From positions 1,488,001 to 1,552,000 of the forward strand of contig NZ_AP022598.1 in NCBI RefSeq assembly GCF_010725485.1: DNA of 64,000 nt. Reading direction: 5' to 3'. This document shows positions 57,078-64,000 of this stretch, in pieces. Position numbers and translations under genes: made by a program. The stretch is from Mycolicibacterium parafortuitum. Its GTDB lineage: Bacteria > Actinomycetota > Actinomycetes > Mycobacteriales > Mycobacteriaceae. Each line of letters starts with the position of its first letter. The first letter of the stretch is position 1. The notes below the pieces were generated by a model. That model had not been told where the DNA came from and made no database searches. It saw only the letters and a program-made list of their open reading frames with translations.

Positions 57078-57866
57078 ATGCCCAACTGGTGCGACATGAA
57101 TCGCGATGACGTGGCGGCGGCCGCACGTTCGGGAGCGGTCGCGGTCCTGCCGCTGGGGGCGATCGAACAACACGGCGCCCACCTGCCCACCGGCACCGAT
57201 GCCCTGCTGGCCGTCGCCGCCACGGCCGCAGCCGTCGCACGCACCGGCGACGTGCTGCTTCCCGCGGTGGCGTACGGTTGCTCGCTCGGGCACACCGCGC
57301 GGTGGCCGGGCACGGTGTCGCTGTCGGTCGAGACGTTGACCGCGATCGTCACCGACATCGGGCGCTGGGTCCTCACCTCCGGCTTCCGCAAGCTTGTGGT
57401 GATCAACTCCCACGCCACCAACGGCCCCTCGGCGCAGAGCGCGCTGCTCACACTGCGGCACGAACATCCCGCGCTACGAACCTGTTTCGCATCGCTGTAC
57501 GACATCAGCGCCGAGGCGCACGCGGGCTACTTCAGCGACGCCACCGATCCGCACGCGAACGTCGCCGAGACCTCGATGGTGCTGCATCTCGACCCGGGAC
57601 TGGTCATGCTCGACCGCGCGGTCGACGAAGAGGACCGCACCGCTGGGCGTGTGCTGACCTATCCGATGCCCGACGTGACTCACAGCGGCGTCGTCGGCCG
57701 ACCCACGTCGGCGTCCGCGCAGACCGGCACGGCCCTGTTCACCGCGGTCGTCGACGGAGTCACCCGCCTGCTGGAACGGGTCCGCGCCGAGACCGAACCG
57801 TTTCCCGATCGCACGGCGGAGTCGCCGTGGAACAACCAGCACATCCCCACGAAAGGACCGTTATGA
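57078..57866 (+). CDS. Creatininase family amidohydrolase
   Basis: Protein of 262 residues of the creatininase/creatinine amidohydrolase family. Metal ligands are visible in LPLGAIEQHGAHLPTGTD (Glu, His, Asp), VINSHATNGPSAQSAL (His) and NVAETSMVLHL (Glu). Family members hydrolyse cyclic or linear amides such as creatinine, and MftE cleaves a peptide; this protein is not next to other mycofactocin genes, so it is probably not MftE. The ATG at 57078 is the first plausible start; ATG 57096 is an alternative. The stop overlaps the following secreted hydrolase start (ATGA). Confidence 0.87.
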   Translation: MPNWCDMNRDDVAAAARSGAVAVLPLGAIEQHGAHLPTGTDALLAVAATAAAVARTGDVLLPAVAYGCSLGHTARWPGTVSLSVETLTAIVTDIGRWVLTSGFRKLVVINSHATNGPSAQSALLTLRHEHPALRTCFASLYDISAEAHAGYFSDATDPHANVAETSMVLHLDPGLVMLDRAVDEEDRTAGRVLTYPMPDVTHSGVVGRPTSASAQTGTALFTAVVDGVTRLLERVRAETEPFPDRTAESPWNNQHIPTKGPL

Positions 57867-58648
57867 ACATCCCCTTCCGCAGTCTGCTCACCTGCGCCGC
57901 ATCTGCTGCGGTGTTCCTCGCCGCGGTCGCTCCCGGCGGCCCGGCGCACGCGCAACCCGGGGAGGTGAAGAACGTCGTGCTGGTCCACGGCGCCTTCGCC
58001 GACGGGTCCGGCTGGCGGGGCGTTTACGACGATCTCGTCGGCCGGGGATACCGGGTCACGATCGTGCAGAACCCTCTCACCTCGCTGAGCGACGACATCG
58101 CCGCGACCCGCCGCGTCGTCGAACGCCAAGACGGGCCCACCCTGCTCGTCGGCCACTCTTACGGTGGTGCCGTGATCACCGCGGTCGGAGTGGACCCGAA
58201 GGTGAGCGGGCTGGTCTACGTCTCCGGACTGGCGCCCGATGCCGGCGAGACGATCGCCCAGCAGTACGCCGACTACCCCGCCCCACCCGCCTTCGTGATC
58301 GAGACCGGACCCGACGGTTTCGGGTTCCTGAACGCCGAGAAGTTCAAAGCCGGTTTCGCCGCGGACACCACCGACGAGGTCGCGGCGTTCCTGCGCGACG
58401 CCCAGGTGCCGATCAACATGTCGATTTTCCAAGACGTCTTCACCGACGCGGCCTGGCGGACCAAGCCCAGTTGGGCGGTGATCGCCACTCAGGACCAGGC
58501 GATCGACCCCAGGATGCTGCGGCAGAGCGCCGATCGGATCGGCGCACAGATCACCGAGGTCGCAGCCAGTCACGTCGCGTTCCTCACCCATCCCGGGGTC
58601 GTCGCCGACGTGATCGACAGAGCCGCCAAGGAATCGGGCCAGATGTGA
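57863..58648 (+). CDS. Secreted alpha/beta hydrolase
   Basis: Protein of 261 residues with a signal peptide (SLLTCAASAAVFLAAVAPGG, cleavage near AHAQ). The hydrolase core shows VVLVHGAFADGSGWRGVYD, the nucleophile elbow LLVGHSYGGAVITA, WAVIATQDQAIDPRML as the acid region and VAASHVAFLTHP with the catalytic His. This is the salicylate-esterase-like group of EST/HNL hydrolases common in actinobacteria. Export contrasts with the cytoplasmic creatininase-like enzyme to which it is coupled by an ATGA overlap. The natural substrate is unknown. Confidence 0.88.
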   Translation: MNIPFRSLLTCAASAAVFLAAVAPGGPAHAQPGEVKNVVLVHGAFADGSGWRGVYDDLVGRGYRVTIVQNPLTSLSDDIAATRRVVERQDGPTLLVGHSYGGAVITAVGVDPKVSGLVYVSGLAPDAGETIAQQYADYPAPPAFVIETGPDGFGFLNAEKFKAGFAADTTDEVAAFLRDAQVPINMSIFQDVFTDAAWRTKPSWAVIATQDQAIDPRMLRQSADRIGAQITEVAASHVAFLTHPGVVADVIDRAAKESGQM

Positions 58649-58670
58649 GTGTCGTCAGGGCGCCAGGCGA

Positions 58671-59540
58671 TCAACCGTAGGCTCGGTGCAGGAAGTCGTC
58701 GACCAGTGGCACCACATCGTCGAGATGGGTCTCCAGTAGCCAGTGGCCGCCACCGAGAAGATGCAGCGGTGCGCCGGGCAGGTCGCGGTGATAGGCACGG
58801 GCCGACTGCTCGGGCATATAGCCGTCGTGCGGACCCCAGACGATCAGCGCGGGAGGCTGCTGCTCACGCAGGTATGCCTGCTCGGCCGGAAACCACGCCA
58901 GGTTGGTCGGCTGATCCTCGAGCAGACGGATCAGGTTGGCGATGCGCTCGGGGGTGTTCATCAGCGACCAGTGCAGCGTCCACAGGTCGGGACCGATGCG
59001 GTCGGCGATGTCGGCGGGAAGTTCACCACGGAACTCGCTCTCGAAGCCGCCGAGCGTGACGTGCTGGGCGATCGCACGCCGTGCGCCCGGGCCGGGGTTG
59101 TTCCAAGACTCCCTGAGGAAGTCGTACTTAGGACCGAAGGTGTCCTCGTAGATGTCGCCGTTCTGGATGACGAGCCCGGCGACTCGGCCGGGATGGGCCA
59201 TTGCCAATTGCAAACCGAACTGGGAGCCGTAATCGTGGAGCCAGATGACGTAGCGGTCGAGCTTCATCGCGTCGACGAACGATTGCAGGAAGCCCGCGTA
59301 CGCGGCGAAGGTGTACTCGAAGCTGTCGACGGAAGGCGTTGCACTGTAGCCGAACCCGGGCAGGTCTGGGGCGAGGAGGCGCCATCGGTGGCCGAGTGCG
59401 GCCATCAGGTTGCGGTAGACATACGACGAGGCCGGGTAGCCGTGGGGGAGCAGCAGGACGGGGGCATCGGCAGGGCCTGCGGCGCGGTAGAACGTGTCGA
59501 CGCCGTCGACCGTGATGCGGTGGTGAGTGACGGGGCTCAT
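58671..59540 (-). CDS. Alpha/beta hydrolase (haloalkane dehalogenase/epoxide hydrolase-like)
   Basis: Protein of 289 residues. The oxyanion motif is LLLPHGYPASSYVYRNL, and the nucleophile region is VIWLHDYGSQFGLQLA, with Asp in HDYGSQ as nucleophile as in dehalogenases and epoxide hydrolases rather than Ser. LIVWGPHDGYMPEQSA supplies the acid and GGGHWLLETH the catalytic His. There is no signal peptide. The ATG at 59540 (MSPVTHHRITVDG) is preferred over an upstream frame start that is antisense to other sequence. Divergent from the F420 enzyme with 124 bp between. Confidence 0.87.
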   Translation of the reverse strand: MSPVTHHRITVDGVDTFYRAAGPADAPVLLLPHGYPASSYVYRNLMAALGHRWRLLAPDLPGFGYSATPSVDSFEYTFAAYAGFLQSFVDAMKLDRYVIWLHDYGSQFGLQLAMAHPGRVAGLVIQNGDIYEDTFGPKYDFLRESWNNPGPGARRAIAQHVTLGGFESEFRGELPADIADRIGPDLWTLHWSLMNTPERIANLIRLLEDQPTNLAWFPAEQAYLREQQPPALIVWGPHDGYMPEQSARAYHRDLPGAPLHLLGGGHWLLETHLDDVVPLVDDFLHRAYG

Positions 59541-59664
59541 GCCCGTTCCAACACGACCCGAGCCGTAGTCGTTACCGCCGAGATGGACCGCGCAGCCATG
59601 GCCCCGGAGGTGGCCGGCATTGCGCTTCGGGAATACGACCACCCTGTGACCTGTCGTACTAGCC

Positions 59665-60582
59665 GTGACCGTGAGACTTGGGCTACAGATACCGAACTTC
59701 TCCTATGGCCTACCCGTAGGCGAACTCTTCGCGGCGGTGAAGTCGCAGGTGCAGGAGGCTGAGGCCGCCGGATTCGACACCGTGTTCCTGATGGACCACT
59801 TCTATCAGCTGCCGGGCTTGGGCGCCCCGGACGAACCGATACTGGAGGCCTACACCACCTTGGGAGCGCTGAGCGCCGTCACCGACCGCGTGCAGCTCGC
59901 GACGTTGGTCACCGGGAACACCTACCGGAACCCCACGTTGCTCGCCAAGGAGATCACCACACTGGACGTGATCAACCGCGGGCGCATGATCCTGGGCGTC
60001 GGAGCGGGCTGGTTCGAGCTGGAGCATCAACAGCTCGGCTACGAATTCGGCACGTTCGCCGAGCGATTCGAGAAGCTGGAAGAAGCTCTGCAGATCATGA
60101 TTCCGATGATCCACGGAGACCGGCCGACCTTCGAGGGCAGGTGGTACCACACCGAGAGCGCCATCAACGAGCCCCGGTACCGCGACCATATCCCGGTGCT
60201 GCTCGGCGGAAGCGGCGAGAAGAAGACCTTCCGGCTGGCAGCCCGGTACGCGGACCACCTCAACATCATCGCGCCCATGGACGAGCTTCCCGCCAAGTTG
60301 CGCGTGCTCGAGGAGAGATGTGCCGAAATCGGTCGTGATCCAGCGACCTTGGAAACCAGCGGCTTTCTCACCGTGGTGATCGACGGCGAACCCTCGGTCG
60401 ACATGGAGGAAGCTACCGGCGGCCGCGCTGTCCACGGCACACCCCAACAGGTCGCCGAGGAGATCCAGCGACGTGTGTTCGACGTCGGAGTCGACGGGGT
60501 GATCATCAACCTGCCGACGCACGGCTACACGCCAGGGCTCGTCACGAAGGTGGGGGAGGCGCTGAGCCAGCTGCCCAGCTGA
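59665..60582 (+). CDS. LLM-class F420-dependent oxidoreductase
   Basis: Luciferase-like fold protein of 305 residues, probably using F420. Visible features are VRLGLQIPNFSYGLPVGELF, GFDTVFLMDHFYQLPGLG, VQLATLVTGNTYRNPTLLAK, GRMILGVGAGWFELEHQQLG and IPVLLGGSGEKKTFRLAAR. This is the TIGR03560-like group. The GTG at 59665 or the GTG at 59671 is the start. It lies 46 bp before the epoxide hydrolase-like gene on the same strand, so these form an operon. It is a distant paralogue of the gene at 20966-21775. The substrate is unknown. Confidence 0.9.
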   Translation: MTVRLGLQIPNFSYGLPVGELFAAVKSQVQEAEAAGFDTVFLMDHFYQLPGLGAPDEPILEAYTTLGALSAVTDRVQLATLVTGNTYRNPTLLAKEITTLDVINRGRMILGVGAGWFELEHQQLGYEFGTFAERFEKLEEALQIMIPMIHGDRPTFEGRWYHTESAINEPRYRDHIPVLLGGSGEKKTFRLAARYADHLNIIAPMDELPAKLRVLEERCAEIGRDPATLETSGFLTVVIDGEPSVDMEEATGGRAVHGTPQQVAEEIQRRVFDVGVDGVIINLPTHGYTPGLVTKVGEALSQLPS

Positions 60583-60628
60583 TCGCACGCCAACCGGGGC
60601 GCGATTGCCACCAACCGTAAGGGGGGCG

Positions 60629-61813
60629 ATGAACAACAGCCACCGCGGCACCGGCACGCCGGATATGCCGGCACCTTTCACGTGGCACGCCACCGACAAG
60701 CAGCTCGCCGACCTCCGCGACCGACTTCGGGCCACTCGATGGCCCGATACCCCCGATGACGTCGGGTGGTCGATCGGTGTGGACACCTCCTATCTGCGCG
60801 AGCTCGTCGAGTACTGGGCGAACGACTTCCAGTGGTCCGAACAGGAGGAAGCCCTCGCGACGTCGCCGCGCTTCTCGGTGCCGATCGACGGACTCGACAT
60901 CCATTTCGTCCACGCCCGAGCCGCGTCGCCTGACGCACTGCCCCTGGTGCTGAGTCACGGGTGGCCCGACTCGTTCTGGCGATACTCGAAAGTCATTCCA
61001 CTGCTGACCGATCCGGGCCGTTACGGGGCCGACCCGGCCGATGCGTTCGATGTCGTCGTCCCCGACCTACCCGGGTTCGGGTTCTCGCAGCGGCCACCGC
61101 AGGCCCTCGACGCCATTGAGGTCTCGCGAATGTGGGCGCGTCTCATGGAGATCCTCGGTTACCGGCGCTTCGGGGCGGTCGGCGGCGACATCGGCAGCAG
61201 CGTCAGCCGTTTTCTCGCCCTGGACTTCCCGGATCGTGTCGTCGCGGTGCATCGCATGGACGCCGGGTTGCCGACCGGCGACCCGACGGCGAACGATCTG
61301 ACACCGGCAGAGCGGCAGTGGATCGCCACGGCAACGACGTGGGGTGCCGTAGAGGGCGGGTACGCCGCGATACACCGCACCAAACCGCAGACCGCCGCCA
61401 CCGCCCTCAACGATTCGCCGGCTGGTCTGGCCGCGTGGATCGTGGAGAAGCTCCGGGCGTGGAGCGACTGCGACGGCGATATCGAGAGTGTCTTCACCAA
61501 AGACGAGATCCTCACCAACGTGTCGATCTACTGGTTCACGTCGACGATCGGCTCGTCGATGCGGATGTACCGGGCGAACGCCCAGATCGACGCCGGACAG
61601 CTTGCCCGGCGCATCGAAGCGCCCTCGGGCTATTCGTTGTTCGCCGGCGACATCGTGCGACCACCGCGCGCATGGCTGCACCGAATGAGCAATGCCGTCT
61701 ACATCAGCGAACCCGCTCACGGCGGGCACTTCGCCCCATTCGAGCAACCTCAGCTCTACGCCGCGGAATTGCGCGACTTCTTCCGTCCCTACCGACATCG
61801 CCAGCCCTGGTAG
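60629..61813 (+). CDS. Epoxide hydrolase (EHN/microsomal type)
   Basis: Protein of 394 residues. The N-terminal EHN domain shows LADLRDRLRATRWPDTPDDV and YLRELVEYWANDFQWSEQEE, the lid region of microsomal-type epoxide hydrolases. The alpha/beta core has LVLSHGWPDSFWRYSKVIPL (HGWP oxyanion), nucleophile Asp in FGAVGGDIGSSVSRFLA and catalytic His in GGHFAPFEQP. These enzymes open epoxides to diols. The ATG at 60629 is preceded by AAGGGGGG and is favoured over ATG 60605. It lies in the same transcription direction as the F420 enzyme and O-methyltransferase genes. Confidence 0.9.
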   Translation: MNNSHRGTGTPDMPAPFTWHATDKQLADLRDRLRATRWPDTPDDVGWSIGVDTSYLRELVEYWANDFQWSEQEEALATSPRFSVPIDGLDIHFVHARAASPDALPLVLSHGWPDSFWRYSKVIPLLTDPGRYGADPADAFDVVVPDLPGFGFSQRPPQALDAIEVSRMWARLMEILGYRRFGAVGGDIGSSVSRFLALDFPDRVVAVHRMDAGLPTGDPTANDLTPAERQWIATATTWGAVEGGYAAIHRTKPQTAATALNDSPAGLAAWIVEKLRAWSDCDGDIESVFTKDEILTNVSIYWFTSTIGSSMRMYRANAQIDAGQLARRIEAPSGYSLFAGDIVRPPRAWLHRMSNAVYISEPAHGGHFAPFEQPQLYAAELRDFFRPYRHRQPW

Positions 61814-61910
61814 CTGTTTTCCTAGGAAGACGGGTGCCTGTTGCGGGCGCCGCCAAACACGTTGACTCTCCGGTGACAGGGGCAATACCACCGAGCACTG
61901 GAGAGTTGTG

Positions 61911-62933
61911 ATGTCGAGTTCCATTCCGGCCGAAGTCGGGGATTACGACCGAATGATGGCACTGCTCACCGGCTACTGGGTCAGCCAGATGGTCAATGCC
62001 GCAGCAGTTTTCAACATCGCTGACCATCTCGCGGCCGGGGCGGACACGGCTGATGCGATCGCCGATGCCGAATATGCCGACCGCGACGCCATGCGCCGGC
62101 TGTTGCGGTCCTTGGCCTCGATCGGGCTTGTCACGTCCACCGACGGCGCGCGCTTCGGCGCCACGTCCTTGCTGGGCACACTCCGCAGGGACGATCCGAA
62201 CTCGCTGCGCGGCATGGTGCTCGCGATGAGTGCACGGGGGCACTGGTTGCCCTGGGGGCGGTTCGTGGACGCGGTCCGCACGGGTGACCGGCAGATCAGG
62301 GCCGCGCTCGGCTTCGAGAACGCGTTCGATTATTTCGGTGCGAACCTTGATGAGGCCGCCGTGTTCACCGAGGCCATGTCCAACCTCAGCGCCGCTGTGG
62401 CGGCCGAGATCGCCCAGGCGATCGATACGGCGGGCGTCGACCGGGCGTGGGACGTCGGCGGCGCGAACGGCGAGGTCATCCGGGCGATGATGCGGGCCAA
62501 CCCGCACCTGCGCGGGGGCGTCTTCGATCTGCCGCACGTGGTGCCTGACGCGGTCGAGGCCGCACGCCGCGACGGATTGCTCCCTCGCTTCACAGCGACC
62601 GGCGGCGACTTCTTCAGGTCGGTTCCGGGCGGCGATCTGTACGTGCTCAAGTTCATCCTGCACGACTGGGATGACGACAGCTGCATACGAATCCTCAAGA
62701 ACTGCCACGCGTCCCTGCAGGAGGGCGGCCGCGTCGTCGTCGTCGACTACCTCGTGGGTGAGACCGGCGCCGCGGGCCTGCCGCCGCTCATGGACATGAA
62801 CATGCTCGTCATGACCGGTGGGCGCGAGCGCGACATCGCCGAGTTCGATGCGATCTTCGACTCGGCCGGGCTGCGGCGTACCGGCATCAGCCGGGCCGGT
62901 CAGTTCGCCGTCATCGAGACCGTGGCCATCTAG
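61911..62933 (+). CDS. SAM-dependent O-methyltransferase
   Basis: Protein of 340 residues of the O-demethylpuromycin/hydroxyneurosporene methyltransferase type. An N-terminal dimerisation winged helix (MVNAAAVFNIADHLAAGADT, RDAMRRLLRSLASIGLVTST) precedes the SAM-binding domain (RAWDVGGANGEVIRAMMRAN, GVFDLPHVVPDAVEAARRDG). Catalytic residues lie in LKFILHDWDDDSCIRILKNC, with His-Asp of the base, and the end is ISRAGQFAVIETVAI. It methylates small hydroxylated compounds. The ATG at 61911 follows GGAGAG; the overlapping GTG at 61908 is an alternative. The MarR gene promoter starts 5 bases after its stop. Confidence 0.9.
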   Translation: MSSSIPAEVGDYDRMMALLTGYWVSQMVNAAAVFNIADHLAAGADTADAIADAEYADRDAMRRLLRSLASIGLVTSTDGARFGATSLLGTLRRDDPNSLRGMVLAMSARGHWLPWGRFVDAVRTGDRQIRAALGFENAFDYFGANLDEAAVFTEAMSNLSAAVAAEIAQAIDTAGVDRAWDVGGANGEVIRAMMRANPHLRGGVFDLPHVVPDAVEAARRDGLLPRFTATGGDFFRSVPGGDLYVLKFILHDWDDDSCIRILKNCHASLQEGGRVVVVDYLVGETGAAGLPPLMDMNMLVMTGGRERDIAEFDAIFDSAGLRRTGISRAGQFAVIETVAI

Positions 62934-62937
62934 ACGA

Positions 62938-62987
62938 TTGACAGTTTGTCTGCCACCTGACATTATTCGTCGGGTGGCAGACAAACT
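62938..62987 (+). promoter_or_regulatory. Promoter and perfect inverted-repeat operator of the marR gene
   Basis: TTGACA (62938-62943) and CATTAT (62961-62966) are 17 bases apart, a near-consensus promoter. A perfect 15-bp inverted repeat (arms 62943-62957 and 62973-62987, agtttgtctgccacc) covers the spacer, the start point and the GTG at 62974. The transcript would begin at or next to the start codon, so it is leaderless. A repressor bound here would block both polymerase binding and the start; autorepression by MarR is inferred. A hairpin in the transcript of the upstream gene is the other reading. Confidence 0.7.
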
Positions 62988-63432
62988 CGGTTCTGGGCGG
63001 CACAACACGATCGGTGCGTGGACCAAGCGGTGTTACCTCGCGGCCCGTGCCGCCATGGAGGACGCGCTGCGGCCCTACGGCCTCGGGGCAACCCAGTGGT
63101 ACGTGCTGTACCAACTCGTGAACGCCGGGCCCACCCGGCAGCGCGATCTGCAGCGCATCCTGCAGGTCGAACGCGCGACGCTGAGCGCCGTCGTCATCAC
63201 CCTGGTGAAGAAGAAGCTCGTCGAGCAGATCCCCGACGGTCGTGATCAGCGAAAGAAGCTGTTGCGTATCACCGAGACCGGGGAAGCGCTGTGGACTGAA
63301 CTGCCCGACCTGGCCCGGATTCATTCAGTGGCCTTCGACGGCCTCGATGCCGATGACATCGACGTCGCGATACGGGTGCTGCGCACCGCGACCGAACGAC
63401 TCGAACAACATCTGGGAAAGGAGCTGTCATGA
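62974..63432 (+). CDS. MarR family transcriptional regulator
   Basis: Regulator of 152 residues. The winged helix shows YGLGATQWYVLYQLVNAGPT, RQRDLQRILQVERATLSAVV and the wing EQIPDGRDQRKKLLRITETG, typical of MarR. The dimer helices are WTKRCYLAARAAMEDALRP and the last 30 residues. The GTG at 62974 lies inside the right arm of the operator-like repeat. Its stop overlaps the epimerase start (ATGA), so both are expressed together. Likely targets are itself, the epimerase and perhaps the upstream operon. Confidence 0.9.
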   Translation: MADKLGSGRHNTIGAWTKRCYLAARAAMEDALRPYGLGATQWYVLYQLVNAGPTRQRDLQRILQVERATLSAVVITLVKKKLVEQIPDGRDQRKKLLRITETGEALWTELPDLARIHSVAFDGLDADDIDVAIRVLRTATERLEQHLGKELS

Positions 63433-64000
63433 AGATCCTGGTGACCGGTGCGACGGGTCTGGTGGGTGCCCGACTACTTCCGCGCCTTGTCGAGGACGGC
63501 CACGACTGCCGCACCCTGGTGCGCCGGCGCGGGGCCGTGTCGCACGACGTGACAGAGGTGATCGGGGACCTCTCCGATCTCGAGTCGCTCACCCCCGCGG
63601 TCAGCGGTGTCGACGCAATCGTCCATCTTGCCGCGGTGTTCCGTACGGCGGACACCGAGCTGATCTGGACGACGAACCGCGACGGGTCCTGCAATCTCAT
63701 CGCCGCGGCACAGGAGCACGCACCGGATGCGCGCTTCATCATGGCGAGCACCGCGCACGTCTACGGCGCCGAGTGCGCGCGTCCGGGCCGCGAGAGCGAC
63801 GAGCTCGATCCTGGCCACGCGTACCCGGCGAGCAAGTTGGCTGCCGAAAATGCCCTGCGCAGTAGCGGACTCACGTGGGCGATTCAGCGCTACGGCTTCG
63901 TCTACGGTGACGGCGACGGTCATCTGGAGGCGCTGCCGGGTCAAGCCGCCAACGCCAACATGCATCCGGCGCAGCGGATGAGCCTCATCCACCACCGTGA
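63429..64000 (+). CDS. NAD-dependent epimerase/dehydratase (extended SDR), cut by window edge
   Basis: N-terminal 190 residues of an extended SDR protein. The sequence starts MKILVTGATGLVGARLLPRL (GxxGxxG), continues with VIGDLSDLESLTPAVSGVDA, IVHLAAVFRTADTELIWTTN, the Ser/Thr region FIMASTAHVYG, and the catalytic YxxxK as HAYPASKLAAENALRSSG. Members epimerise or dehydrate nucleotide sugars or reduce ketones such as flavonoid-like compounds; the substrate is not shown. ATG 63429 shares four bases with the MarR stop. The 3' end lies right of base 64000. Confidence 0.88.
   Translation, partial: MKILVTGATGLVGARLLPRLVEDGHDCRTLVRRRGAVSHDVTEVIGDLSDLESLTPAVSGVDAIVHLAAVFRTADTELIWTTNRDGSCNLIAAAQEHAPDARFIMASTAHVYGAECARPGRESDELDPGHAYPASKLAAENALRSSGLTWAIQRYGFVYGDGDGHLEALPGQAANANMHPAQRMSLIHHR

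Noticed and set aside
57078..57866. Creatininase-like gene as mycofactocin protease MftE
   Set aside because: No mftA, mftB, mftC or mftD in the neighbourhood; family membership alone does not support it.

Overview
The window is about 64 kb of high-GC DNA with frequent GTG starts, GTGA/ATGA gene overlaps and few leaders. Gene content and order match a fast-growing mycobacterium (Mycolicibacterium type). Much of the first 42 kb follows the M. tuberculosis order Rv0036c-Rv0058: mycothiol-type DinB protein, MFS carrier, YqgE, membrane protein, Mtc28, leuS, MarR, GntR, F420 enzyme, esterase, ino1, PadR, DUF1707, DUF5318, ponA1, GT87, rpsF, ssb, rpsR, rplI, dnaB. It is preceded by murJ, a DUF6049 protein, mutT4 and pcnA (Rv3910-Rv3907c). 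In M. tuberculosis that block lies across oriC from Rv0036c, so the join here implies a different orientation of the origin segment. oriC should lie to the left of base 1. I cannot name the species.

Base 1-5.4 kb: envelope and RNA genes (murJ, DUF6049, Nudix, pcnA), then a small protein of DxDxDG calcium-type repeats. 6-17.6 kb: the Rv0036c-Rv0042c core, with an orphan ctaD, an SDR and a glucosylglycerate hydrolase inserted after leuS. 17.7-30.2 kb: core genes interrupted by a polar amino acid ABC transporter (binding protein and permease fused), a PhoX-type lipoprotein, a tandem pair of secreted HExxH proteins with a 61-codon truncated relative in front, and an Eis-type acetyltransferase. 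30.3-42.4 kb: inositol phosphate synthesis, peptidoglycan synthesis, the S6-SSB-S18-L9 operon and dnaB. The dnaB gene is split in its P-loop by a 308-residue intein with class 3 features, and DnaA-box-like 9-mers cluster upstream of it.

42.6-64 kb is accessory and metabolic: an AurF-like diiron oxygenase coupled to DUF4873 with a divergent PucR regulator; a MerR regulator facing an SDR/SnoaL pair across two promoters with 19-bp spacers; a DUF4174/CIA30 lipoprotein pair; a secreted Asp-rich lipase-like protein; a presumed catabolic cluster (IclR, MmgE/PrpD, PEBP, GAF-PucR, glutamine synthetase-like ligase, creatininase-like amidohydrolase, secreted hydrolase); and a detoxification-type cluster (two alpha/beta hydrolases, F420 enzyme, O-methyltransferase, MarR with a perfect inverted repeat over its own promoter, and a truncated epimerase).

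The most interesting items are the P-loop intein in dnaB, the DnaA-box cluster before dnaB, the tandem secreted metalloprotease-like family with its truncated leader copy, and the ligase/amidohydrolase cluster of unknown substrate. I found no rRNA, tRNA, CRISPR array, insertion sequence or prophage gene.
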